DNA from: a virus | DNA: 29,005 nucleotides | Direction: 5' to 3' (one strand) | Virus record (IMG/VR): IMGVR_UViG_3300046163_000007 | Coordinates: 1-29,005 of that record | Part shown: one piece after another, positions 1 through 7,107 of the stretch | Numbering within the stretch: position 1 is the stretch's first letter | Layout: the number at the start of each line of letters is the position of its first letter | The notes under the pieces: model-generated | What the model saw: the letters and a program-made list of their open reading frames with translations, nothing else | The model's database searches: none | Told to the model about the DNA's origin: nothing | Translations under genes and position numbers: made by a program

Positions 1-1085
1 AAGTCTGTAAACTCTAGCGGTTGTAACGTCTTAAAATATAGTTTTAAGCTAATATTATTATAAGCTAATATACTATCAAAGGCATCTATTAAAAGTGTCT
101 GAAATGGTCTAATAACTGTGTTATCCATTAGTATAGAAGCGGTCTTTAATTCATCAGCATTATTACCTAGTCCTGAACTATCCTTAATACCTAATAGCAT
201 AGGGCTTACAACCCTATGACCTACCATTATTTTTTTGGTGCATTCTTCACTTACATATTGGTAGGTGTTATGTGCATCACTAATTTGTAATGTTTCTACT
301 GTCGCTGCATTTTCAGGATTATCATTAAATGCAAGAATAAATTTAGCACCATTAACCCCTGTAAATTTTTGTGCTATACGATTTTCTAACATTTGCCTTT
401 CTTCGGCATTAGGTGTACCATTATTAAACTGTATAAGGGTATTAGGGCTAAAGGAGTGTGCAGTATTGTTGAGATGGAATATTGATACCTGTTCTTCTGT
501 TTCACACCAACTTAAAACACCTTGATAATCAGGACTTGAATAGTATTTATATCCTGCTCTATAAGGTTTTACATACACTATCTCTATTGGCTCTTTAGAA
601 TATCCAAAAGCAGGTATTCTAGTACAGTCTTTTACGTTCTTAACTTTAGTCCAATCATCAGAGTAGTAATACGCTTCTATTTCTCCTTTATCGTTGCATT
701 TTTCTGCTCTTAAATTCTCAACAGGTATATGTTCTACACGTGCCACAGTCTTGCGGTCTTTTGAGTATATAACTTGCATTGAGCATTGACCCATTAATTT
801 AAGGTCGTAGCATAATTTACGCACACAATCCTTATGAAACAAAGACACCATTTTAGCGTATTGTTCAGGCTTTTTATTACTATTTAAAGCATCTAAACCT
901 TTGCCATATATCATCTCGCTAATACCATTGATAATAGCGTTGTTAGTTGGGCTTCCGTTGTAGCGGTCTATTAGATAACTAAAATAATTGTTATCAGCAC
1001 CATAACTTACCCACTCCTTATTGCTTTTTTCTACAATTTCAGGGCTTGTATAGGTACTTAAATTAACTACTCTTAAATCGTTCAT
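1..1085 (-). CDS. Phage portal protein, N-terminal 361 residues (runs off left end)
   Basis: The frame is open from the ATG at 1085-1083 to base 1 and has no stop in the window. The portal forms the dodecameric ring at the capsid vertex through which DNA is packaged and ejected. Recognisable features of the Bacteroidota portal type are the early segment around residues 28-60 (GADNNYFSYLIDRYNGSPTN), the central segment with the HIPVENLRAEK motif near 119-129, and the conserved SGLGNNADEL near 304-313. The start overlaps the stop of the upstream 116-residue gene in an ATGA. The missing C-terminus probably lies at the other end of the window (28319-29005). Joining the ends would need one extra base to stay in frame. 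Family assignment is from recognition of sequence features, not from a search. Confidence 0.85.
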   Translation of the reverse strand, partial: MNDLRVVNLSTYTSPEIVEKSNKEWVSYGADNNYFSYLIDRYNGSPTNNAIINGISEMIYGKGLDALNSNKKPEQYAKMVSLFHKDCVRKLCYDLKLMGQCSMQVIYSKDRKTVARVEHIPVENLRAEKCNDKGEIEAYYYSDDWTKVKNVKDCTRIPAFGYSKEPIEIVYVKPYRAGYKYYSSPDYQGVLSWCETEEQVSIFHLNNTAHSFSPNTLIQFNNGTPNAEERQMLENRIAQKFTGVNGAKFILAFNDNPENAATVETLQISDAHNTYQYVSEECTKKIMVGHRVVSPMLLGIKDSSGLGNNADELKTASILMDNTVIRPFQTLLIDAFDSILAYNNISLKLYFKTLQPLEFTD

Positions 1086-1432
1086 AATATAATATAATCG
1101 TTATCAAAACTATCTTCTTGTACGTACTCATCTTTATTAATAGAGTAGTAATCGTTGTTAGTTTGGTTTATTGTTTGGTCGGTGCAAAATACTTTGTCTT
1201 TGTATATTACACTAGTTCCGTTCTTAACTTCTAATATGTAAAAATCGCCCTCTGTTAATGTACCAAAAACCGCATCAAAACTCATATAGTTTTTATCAGT
1301 AGATGCAGTTGGTGTTACACTTACTAAAGTGCCTGTGCTTTCACTTGTTAAATTAACAGTAATTGCACCCTCAATATATTGTCTTGGTATTATCTTAAAG
1401 GTTTTATTACCACTTGTAGTTATTAGCTTCAT
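1082..1432 (-). CDS. Small phage structural protein upstream of portal, function unknown
   Basis: This 116-residue protein is predicted to be mostly beta-strand. It ends in an acidic, Tyr-rich tail (SINKDEYVQEDSFDNDYIIL) of a kind I recognise from small proteins next to head genes in Bacteroidota prophages. No enzymatic motif or membrane segment is visible. It sits between the tail-tube-like gene and the portal and is coupled to the portal by an ATGA overlap, so a virion or assembly role is likely. The ATG directly abuts the core of one of the five late-type motifs (1432-1465), and a terminator (1478-1507) separates it from the gene upstream, so it probably starts its own transcript. The exact role is unknown. 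Confidence 0.7.
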   Translation of the reverse strand: MKLITTSGNKTFKIIPRQYIEGAITVNLTSESTGTLVSVTPTASTDKNYMSFDAVFGTLTEGDFYILEVKNGTSVIYKDKVFCTDQTINQTNNDYYSINKDEYVQEDSFDNDYIIL

Positions 1433-1465
1433 ATTAATATATAAACAAAACTAATTTATTTTGTA
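1432..1465 (-). promoter_or_regulatory. Late-type bipartite motif, site E
   Basis: The minus strand reads TACAAAAT, then 11 bases, then GTTTATATATTAATA. It ends at the ATG of the gene starting at 1432. The same two boxes with the same 11-base spacing occur at four other places, all before structural or packaging genes. If it is a promoter the message would be nearly leaderless, so a role in translation initiation is not excluded. Confidence 0.55.
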
Positions 1466-1477
1466 TTGTATGGGTAT

Positions 1478-1507
1478 AAAAAAAGGGCTATCCGTTAAGA
1501 TAACCCT
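1478..1507 (-). terminator. Intrinsic terminator after the tail-tube-like gene
   Basis: On the minus strand AGGGTTATC pairs with GATAGCCCT (one G-T wobble) around the loop TTAACG and is followed by a run of seven T. It lies just past the stop of the gene at 1530-2060. Confidence 0.8.
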
Positions 1508-1529
1508 AAATTTAAAACCCTAATTATAA

Positions 1530-2060
1530 TTATGCAGTTGGGTCAATTTGTGGATTTCCTGCTGCATCAGCAGTAATAACTGCAGGTGTTACAAAATAAG
1601 GTGGTGCAGTTTCTTGTGCTACCGCTGTAATTGTATATCCTGTCAAATCTCCCATAGCTGCACCTGTAACAATAGTTCCACCATTTACATCTGCTCCGTG
1701 TTCTAGACCCATTAAAAAATAGTTTCCGTTGTAGTCCTCAATAGCAATATGTGGTCTTGCGTGTGCAATTAGTTTTAATTCTTCTTGTGTTGCTTTGTCT
1801 TGAAAAGTCAAAGTTAAATTTAGTGTACTTTCGTAAAAAGTAGTACCATTTTCACGTGAAGAATTTATAGCAGTTTCTAGTGATGAATTACCTTTTACAT
1901 CAAACTGAAACCATTCAGGTGTACCACTAAAAGCAGTAATTTCACCTGCAGCGATTTCGGCATCGCCTAAAGTACCAAAATCAGCAAAGTAAATAGTTTT
2001 TATACCACCTACTGCACTTTTGCAAGGTACTTTTCTTCCTGTTGTTAATGAACAAGCCAT
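1530..2060 (-). CDS. Probable major tail tube protein
   Basis: This 176-residue protein begins MACSLTTGRKVPCKSAVGGI and continues IKTIYFADFG. It contains ENGTTFYESTLNLTLTFQDK near residues 70-89 and GNYFLMGLEHGADVNGGT near 113-130. This pattern is familiar from tail-tube-like structural proteins of Bacteroidota siphophages: an N-terminal Cys pair, a beta-rich core, and a Gly-rich loop with the GYTIT strand after it. It is flanked by terminators on both sides (2082-2109 and 1478-1507) and follows the major capsid gene, which fits an abundant virion protein. Another beta-rich virion protein, such as a head decoration, is the main alternative. Confidence 0.6.
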   Translation of the reverse strand: MACSLTTGRKVPCKSAVGGIKTIYFADFGTLGDAEIAAGEITAFSGTPEWFQFDVKGNSSLETAINSSRENGTTFYESTLNLTLTFQDKATQEELKLIAHARPHIAIEDYNGNYFLMGLEHGADVNGGTIVTGAAMGDLTGYTITAVAQETAPPYFVTPAVITADAAGNPQIDPTA

Positions 2061-2081
2061 ATTTTTAAAGTGTTTTTAAAT

Positions 2082-2109
2082 AAAAAAGGGCAGGCAGTTT
2101 TGCCCACCC
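2082..2109 (-). terminator. Intrinsic terminator after the major capsid gene
   Basis: On the minus strand GGGTGGGCA pairs with TGCCTGCCC (two wobbles) around a four-base loop and is followed by six T. It lies in the gap between the capsid gene and the tail-tube-like gene. No motif like the other promoters is seen after it, so the next gene probably depends on read-through. Confidence 0.8.
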
Positions 2110-2134
2110 CTTTCTACGTTAGTTAGTTAATTTA

Positions 2135-3067
2135 TTATACTGTTCTGTAAACGATATCAGATACTTGTGCGTATTGTACGCCTGCAGTAAATCGCATAAC
2201 TACTCTTACGTTTTGGCTTCCATCAATTTCTTGCATATCTAAAACAGAAATATTGTTTAAGTCAGAAAGTAAAGAAGTTCCAAAGAATAGGTTTGATTTT
2301 TCAGCAGCGATAATTGTATCGTCAGCAGCACCTCTTGCAGGTACTACAGGGATACCATCAAAGAATAAGTTTCCTAATACTTGGTTATTACCTTTGTTTT
2401 CATATCCGTTTGCACCTGTTCCTGTTGCACCATACCCACCTAAAGCACGAGTATAAGCACGTATAACGTTTGAAGCAGCATAGATAATCAAATCTTCACT
2501 ACCATAAACAGCAGTAGGGATAGCATCTACAACATCGCCTAATTCAGAAACAACGTTTGCAGGTGTTACAGCAGTACCTACGATATCTTGACCTGCAGGC
2601 AAATCAGTATCAGCAGCTAACAATGTAGCAAACCCATCAAATTGCCCTGAAGTTGCAGTTGAGCCACTCCAAATGTTTTTCTCTGTGCGGTCAGCTACTT
2701 TTGCAGCAACGTGTGCCAATACAAAGTCAGAAAATGAAGCAGGCAAGTTGTCATTCAATCCAAAGCCCATTTCAGCAGCTTGCCACGAACTATGCAAGTC
2801 TTTTTTGCAAAGGTCTAGGTTTACTTGAAATTCCTCAGGTTGTAGTACTTTTTCTGTTAGTGTTAAAGTACCTTGTCCTGTTTGAAAATCACAAGAAGCA
2901 TCTTTTACGATGTCATCAGTAGATGCTTTTTGTAATACAGATTTAAATTTAACATTAGGCATAATAGTGATTAGCCCTTTGTCTAAAGTGTCAGCAGATA
3001 GTAAAGCAGCAGCAATATACTTGCCACTAAATTCACCTGCATAAGTTGTAGTAATTGATAAACTCAT
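2135..3067 (-). CDS. Major capsid protein (HK97-like fold expected)
   Basis: This is a 310-residue protein starting MSLSITTTYAGEFSGKYIAA. It shows features of Bacteroidota phage capsid proteins: an N-terminal segment replacing a delta domain; the motif LQPEEFQVNLDLCKKDLHSS at about residues 76-95; a Gly/Ala-rich middle; the FFDGIPVVPARG loop near 238-249; and a C-terminal strand VRVVMRFTAGVQYAQVSDIV. It is short for an HK97-type protein, consistent with a separate scaffold protein encoded immediately upstream. The order protease, Cys/His-rich protein, scaffold, capsid supports the call. A strong terminator follows, which fits a highly expressed gene. Confidence 0.85.
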   Translation of the reverse strand: MSLSITTTYAGEFSGKYIAAALLSADTLDKGLITIMPNVKFKSVLQKASTDDIVKDASCDFQTGQGTLTLTEKVLQPEEFQVNLDLCKKDLHSSWQAAEMGFGLNDNLPASFSDFVLAHVAAKVADRTEKNIWSGSTATSGQFDGFATLLAADTDLPAGQDIVGTAVTPANVVSELGDVVDAIPTAVYGSEDLIIYAASNVIRAYTRALGGYGATGTGANGYENKGNNQVLGNLFFDGIPVVPARGAADDTIIAAEKSNLFFGTSLLSDLNNISVLDMQEIDGSQNVRVVMRFTAGVQYAQVSDIVYRTV

Positions 3068-3088
3068 TTTATTTTAGTTTTTAGTTGT

Positions 3089-3703
3089 TTATTTATTTAG
3101 TTTTGAAAATACTCTATCTAGTGTGCTTAATCGTCTGTTAGGTGCGATATTGAATTTAGATAGGTTTTGTTTTGTTTCAGGGTTTGCCTTAATTGGCTCT
3201 GCAGCAGGCTCGTTAAGTTCTTCCTGTACTTCTTCAGGTACTTCGCTTAGTTCCACTTTTTCGTGTTTAGCTAGTTCTTCAGTAATAAGGTTGCCTAGTT
3301 CCTCTGCACTTAAATCCTCTTTAGGCTCTATCATTGCTTTGATTTCTTCAATCATTGATTTAACCTCTGCAAGTTCTTCTTTAGTAGCATAGCCCATTTC
3401 TTCTTTTTCTTCTTCTTTAGCTTCAACTTCTACTTCTTCAGTTTCTTCTCCAGCTTCTTCAGTTTTGATTTCAGAAATTAAACCCTCTTCGGCTACTACT
3501 AAAATACGTCCGTCCTCTAGTTGGTATTCTCCAACAGGTACAGCTACTTTTTCATCTTCAGTAACAATAAAAATTTCGTTACCTACTTCAAACGCTTCTG
3601 CTTCTAAAACAGTTCCGTTTTCTAACGCTTGTTGTTCTAGCTTAACTTCTTCGCTAAGGTTTAGAACGTCTTTGATTTTACTAATCATATCGTTTGTATT
3701 CAT
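3089..3703 (-). CDS. Probable capsid scaffold protein
   Basis: The 204-residue protein is extremely acidic in the middle (glutamate-rich runs at roughly residues 80-165). It is predicted to be helical and coiled-coil, and it ends in a basic tail (NLSKFNIAPNRRLSTLDRVFSKLNK region). That architecture, an acidic coiled coil with a basic C-terminus that can bind capsid subunits, is typical of phage scaffolds. The position between the head protease and the capsid gene agrees. The N-terminal 75 residues form a separate beta-rich segment (AFEVGNEIFIVTEDEKVAVP). The ATG lies directly at the core of late-type motif D. The function is inferred from composition and context, not from a specific domain. 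Confidence 0.7.
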   Translation of the reverse strand: MNTNDMISKIKDVLNLSEEVKLEQQALENGTVLEAEAFEVGNEIFIVTEDEKVAVPVGEYQLEDGRILVVAEEGLISEIKTEEAGEETEEVEVEAKEEEKEEMGYATKEELAEVKSMIEEIKAMIEPKEDLSAEELGNLITEELAKHEKVELSEVPEEVQEELNEPAAEPIKANPETKQNLSKFNIAPNRRLSTLDRVFSKLNK

Positions 3704-3736
3704 ATTAATATATAATGGTTAAAAATTAATTTTGCA
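3703..3736 (-). promoter_or_regulatory. Late-type bipartite motif, site D
   Basis: The minus strand reads TGCAAAAT, 11 bases, then CATTATATATTAATA, ending at the ATG of the scaffold gene. This is the weakest match in the first box but the spacing is identical to the other four sites. Confidence 0.5.
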
Positions 3737-3739
3737 TTT

Positions 3740-4126
3740 TTAATTTGCATCTTCACAAGTTGTACAATTATCATAAGCAATAGATGCTGTATTTATGTGT
3801 ATACCCTCTGCTTGACTTTCCTCTAAAATAGTATAACATTCATTATGATTATTTTCTAAAGTCAAATAATATGTCTTACCTACAACAAGTTCTGTGTCGT
3901 GTATATGAACGTGATGATTATGCCCATCTTCACAAGCCTGAACATAATACCCATAGCTTCCACTAGGTACAGGTGTTTGTAGTCCTGTAATTCTACCTAT
4001 GCCTTGTGCCCTTAAACTACCATCACAACACTTTATTGAATAAGTATTATCTTTGCATAAACAGGCTCTACGCCCACCCTTTGGGCTTGTTCTACTTGGT
4101 GTAAAAAACTTTTTAAATCTACGCAT
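3740..4126 (-). CDS. Small Cys/His-rich virion-associated protein, unknown function
   Basis: This 128-residue protein has an N-terminal basic stretch followed by CLCKDNTYSIKCCDGSLRAQ at about residues 23-42 and GIGRI just after it. The CCDG...QGIG signature recurs in small proteins of Bacteroidota phage structural regions. The middle holds a His cluster (HNHHVHIHD near 69-77) and the C-terminus a CTTC pair. These residues could bind a metal, but no known fold can be assigned. The start overlaps the end of the protease gene by 8 bases, so it belongs to the head operon. It could be a minor virion or decoration protein. Confidence 0.6.
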   Translation of the reverse strand: MRRFKKFFTPSRTSPKGGRRACLCKDNTYSIKCCDGSLRAQGIGRITGLQTPVPSGSYGYYVQACEDGHNHHVHIHDTELVVGKTYYLTLENNHNECYTILEESQAEGIHINTASIAYDNCTTCEDAN

Positions 4127-5060
4127 CTAGTTCTTTTAATTTACTATTAGCCCATCTCAACCCTGCTTTACCACCCCATAATAAATAAGATATAGTACCA
4201 CAAGCAGTCGTGTCGCTTTCATCGTAATACTCTTCTGCTCTAGACAAATAAGAATACATACGCTTAATAGTTTCTACGCTAATAGGTTTGCCTTGTGCTA
4301 ATTGTTGTGCTCTTACCTTACCTACTTGTGTAGCACATTTGTTGTTTACCTTTTCGTTAAGTTCTAAACCTCTTTTAGCATTGTTCTTTACTCCACTTGG
4401 ATAGTCTGAATAGCTTTCTAGTATCATCTTCTTACCACCCTTTACACGCTTATCGTTTTTTATAATGGCTCGTATCTCGCTTAATAAATACTCTGCTTCT
4501 TCTTCTTCAATCTTTGCTAGTTCGTCTTTTATGGTTTGGTCTTTTGGGCGTTCCATTTTATCAGCAAAATATCCCTCTATACTAAAGCCTTTTACTTTAC
4601 CTGTTTTTACAAACTCGTTCCATATCTGCTCGTTATTAACCTTAACACTTCCAACCCACGTTCCTAAAGGTAAGTCCATTCCATACTTTACGCTTTTATC
4701 GTGTACCTTATCTTCTACTATCCAACTTTCAACTAAACTAAGTCCGTTTATTTCGTATTGGTGTTCTAAGGTTGAGTTATTTTGTTTACCTTGCATCAGG
4801 TACATTTGACTAGCTTTTAAGACAGTATCTTTAGAAAAATATATATAATACTCATCTTCTCCGTTTCGTCTGTATATAGGCTTGTTTGGTATTAATAACG
4901 CACCCATTAGAATACGTTTTTCTTTGTCTACTTCAGCTAGTTTAAATTCTTGTGATTTTAAAGCTATAAAATCCTCTTCTATTGCAGGGTTTTCAACTAC
5001 GCTAATAGCTTCAATACCTATTTCTTGTTCTTCGTCTAAAATTAATTCTACTATACGCAT
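4119..5060 (-). CDS. Prohead protease (XkdF-like) with an extra C-terminal domain
   Basis: The 313-residue protein has two parts. Residues 1-170 look like a phage head-maturation protease. SVVENPAIEEDFIAL (20-34) is the typical start after the first strand, His100 in STLEHQYEING and Ser160 in GFSIEGYF are the plausible catalytic pair, and the core contains GLSLVESWIVED. Such proteases cleave scaffold and capsid during maturation. Residues about 216-312 form a separate domain beginning SYSDYPSGVKNNAKRGLELN, with two Cys (242, 287) and ending WGGKAGLRWANSKLKEL. I recognise this unit as common in phage head genes, but its role is unknown to me. The start codon lies at the core of late-type motif C. 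The scaffold and capsid genes follow closely. Confidence 0.8.
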   Translation of the reverse strand: MRIVELILDEEQEIGIEAISVVENPAIEEDFIALKSQEFKLAEVDKEKRILMGALLIPNKPIYRRNGEDEYYIYFSKDTVLKASQMYLMQGKQNNSTLEHQYEINGLSLVESWIVEDKVHDKSVKYGMDLPLGTWVGSVKVNNEQIWNEFVKTGKVKGFSIEGYFADKMERPKDQTIKDELAKIEEEEAEYLLSEIRAIIKNDKRVKGGKKMILESYSDYPSGVKNNAKRGLELNEKVNNKCATQVGKVRAQQLAQGKPISVETIKRMYSYLSRAEEYYDESDTTACGTISYLLWGGKAGLRWANSKLKELDA

Positions 5061-5093
5061 ATTATTATATAATGTTTTTTATTAATTTTTGTA
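5060..5093 (-). promoter_or_regulatory. Late-type bipartite motif, site C
   Basis: The minus strand reads TACAAAAA, 11 bases, then CATTATATAATAATA, ending at the ATG of the protease gene. It lies in the short gap after the tape measure gene. Confidence 0.5.
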
Positions 5094-5094
5094 T

Positions 5095-6975
5095 TTATAG
5101 TGTTGCACCCTCTACAATATTGTTTTCTAAACTTTGTGCAGTTGTAACATCATTAGCTACTACATACGCCTGTACAGGTTGCTGTGCTTGACCGCCTACT
5201 GCTTCTGCTAATTGGCTTGTTTCTGTTGCACCCACTACATTAAAACTAGGGGGTTGTGATGCTGCAGCAGGTGTACTAGCACCGCCACCACCACCGAAAG
5301 AACTAGCAACACTACTAGCAGAACTTGTAGCAGATTTTATAGCACCTATTATTCCTGCTGCTTGTGCAGCATATCCTATTAACATTGGTATATTTTGAGG
5401 GAAGCCAATTTTTGCAGTTTGTGCTGTACCCTCTGCAGATGCTACTGTACTTTTTGCTACTGCTAACTTGCTAAATGTTAAAGTCTTTTTAGCTTCCATT
5501 ATCATTTCTTTTAACGCTAAACCTTGTTTAACTATTAAAAGTGCTTTGCCTACACCTGTTTCTGCACCTGCTAAACTAATTGCATCGTCAAGGGCTTTTT
5601 GTTTTGCTGCAGTCTTTTGTTGTTCTAGAGCTATTTCAGCATCTGTTATTTTCTTATCTTCTTCTAATTTCTTTTGTTTCCTCTCTGCATCTTTTAAATC
5701 AAATTCTTCTTGTTTTAATTTTTTAGCTTCATCTCTAGCAGCTTCTAATTCATCAGTTTTGATATTATTTGCTTCAGCTTGTGCTATTAAATTATCGTAA
5801 TGTTCTTGTATTTTAATTAACTCTAAATCTCTTTTTTCTTGTTCAGATACTGCTTCTGCATCTCTTAATGTTTTCTTTAAATCTGCTAATTCTTTAGCAT
5901 CAGATTTTTCTTGTGCTGTAACCTCACGTCTTGAAGTTAGTAACTCTGTACTTAATCTTTTTTGTAGGTTAAGCCTTTGTGTTTCTTTTTGTATTACTTC
6001 TGCTTCTAAGCGTGCCTGTTCGTCTAAATCTTCTTTATTACTTTTTGTTAAAGCGTTTTCAGTACGTTTAGCTTCTAGTCTTAATTGACTTACTGCAATT
6101 TCTTTAGCTGCTAATTCATCACTTACCTTACCTGCTTCTTCTAAAAATTTAATACGTTCTTGTGCTGTAAACTTATCTTTATTAACTGCTTTTTCTCTTA
6201 ACTCTGCTATTTTCCTTTCAGCCTCAGCACGTTCTACTACTAAATTCCTTGCTAGTTTTTCAGCTTGCGCCCTTTGGTCTGCTATCTTTGCTGCTGCGCT
6301 TGCATCTGCAGCTATTTCTTTACCAAACTCTTTAACTGCATTGGTTGCCTTGTCTATACTATTTTCAACACCTGTAAAGCTATCTACAAAACTACTACCT
6401 GCCTTTTTTGCATCGTCTAAAGCTGCTTTAAATTCTCCACTAAATACATTTTTTATTGCACTACCTAAAAAACCTACAGTATCTAATATTGCCTTAAATC
6501 TATTTGTTATATTTTCAACTAACAGATTTTTAAAGTTTATTAAGGCTTGTTTAGGGTTTTCAAATACAGATATTATACCCTCACCTAAATCAGCTATTAG
6601 GTCTAATAAGTTTCCTGTAACACTTCCAATTACACCTAGTATTTTAGCAAATTTATTTTGTCCCTCTTCGCTTCGTGTAAAGGCTTGTGTTAAAGACGTA
6701 ATAGCTATTAAAAGCGCACCTATGCCTGTTCCTATAATAGCAATACGTAAACTTTTAAAACCCCCTATAACAGTTTTTAACGTGCCTTTTAATGCTTTAA
6801 ATTTACTAACTGCACCGCCTGTTGCTTTGTCTACTGTACTACTCATTTGTTGAGTAGATGCACTAGTATTTTTAACCTCTTTGTTTGTTTCTTTTAGGCT
6901 TTCTGTTAGTTTGTCAATACCACCTGCAGCCTTGACTGCATCAACATCAATTACTATCTTTTTTTCTATTGCCAT
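5095..6975 (-). CDS. Tape measure protein
   Basis: This is a 626-residue protein with the usual tape measure layout. Residues 1-75 are polar and helical. A hydrophobic segment at about 76-97 (IIGTGIGALLIAITSL) is followed by more amphipathic helices to about 210. A long Ala/Glu/Lys/Arg coiled coil covers roughly 215-480. A second hydrophobic, Gly/Ala-rich region lies near 540-600, and the C-terminus is low in complexity. It would set tail length. At about 1.5 angstrom per residue this suggests a tail near 90-95 nm, on the short side for siphoviruses (inference). It overlaps the 46-residue gene upstream by 10 bases. The tail assembly chaperone is not directly upstream, as it usually is, but about 5 kb away. 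Confidence 0.8.
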   Translation of the reverse strand: MAIEKKIVIDVDAVKAAGGIDKLTESLKETNKEVKNTSASTQQMSSTVDKATGGAVSKFKALKGTLKTVIGGFKSLRIAIIGTGIGALLIAITSLTQAFTRSEEGQNKFAKILGVIGSVTGNLLDLIADLGEGIISVFENPKQALINFKNLLVENITNRFKAILDTVGFLGSAIKNVFSGEFKAALDDAKKAGSSFVDSFTGVENSIDKATNAVKEFGKEIAADASAAAKIADQRAQAEKLARNLVVERAEAERKIAELREKAVNKDKFTAQERIKFLEEAGKVSDELAAKEIAVSQLRLEAKRTENALTKSNKEDLDEQARLEAEVIQKETQRLNLQKRLSTELLTSRREVTAQEKSDAKELADLKKTLRDAEAVSEQEKRDLELIKIQEHYDNLIAQAEANNIKTDELEAARDEAKKLKQEEFDLKDAERKQKKLEEDKKITDAEIALEQQKTAAKQKALDDAISLAGAETGVGKALLIVKQGLALKEMIMEAKKTLTFSKLAVAKSTVASAEGTAQTAKIGFPQNIPMLIGYAAQAAGIIGAIKSATSSASSVASSFGGGGGASTPAAASQPPSFNVVGATETSQLAEAVGGQAQQPVQAYVVANDVTTAQSLENNIVEGATL

Positions 6976-7106
6976 TTTATTTCTTGTTTAAGTGCTTTGT
7001 AACCCTCTTTTAATGTTGTAGGTAATTTATGTTTTCCTTTTGCTATACGTATATTTTCTGTTTCTCCGTTTGCGTATTTTAAGCTATCTAATATTAGTTT
7101 TATCAT
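6966..7106 (-). CDS. 46-residue protein between tail tip and tape measure genes
   Basis: The ATG at 7106-7104 opens a 46-codon frame beginning MIKLILDSLKYANGETENIR and ending IKWQ. It follows the stop of the 862-residue tail gene by one base and overlaps the tape measure start by 10 bases, which is typical of translationally coupled phage genes. It is Lys-rich with no membrane segment and has no recognised family. Confidence 0.55.
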   Translation of the reverse strand: MIKLILDSLKYANGETENIRIAKGKHKLPTTLKEGYKALKQEIKWQ

Positions 7107-7107
7107 T

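Noticed and set aside
265-525. Open frame of 86 codons on the plus strand inside the portal gene
   Set aside because: It is antisense to a clear portal gene. All other plus-strand frames (for example at 6341-6853 and 13647-13958) likewise lie opposite well-supported minus-strand genes and encode hydrophobic, Ser/Leu-rich shadows.
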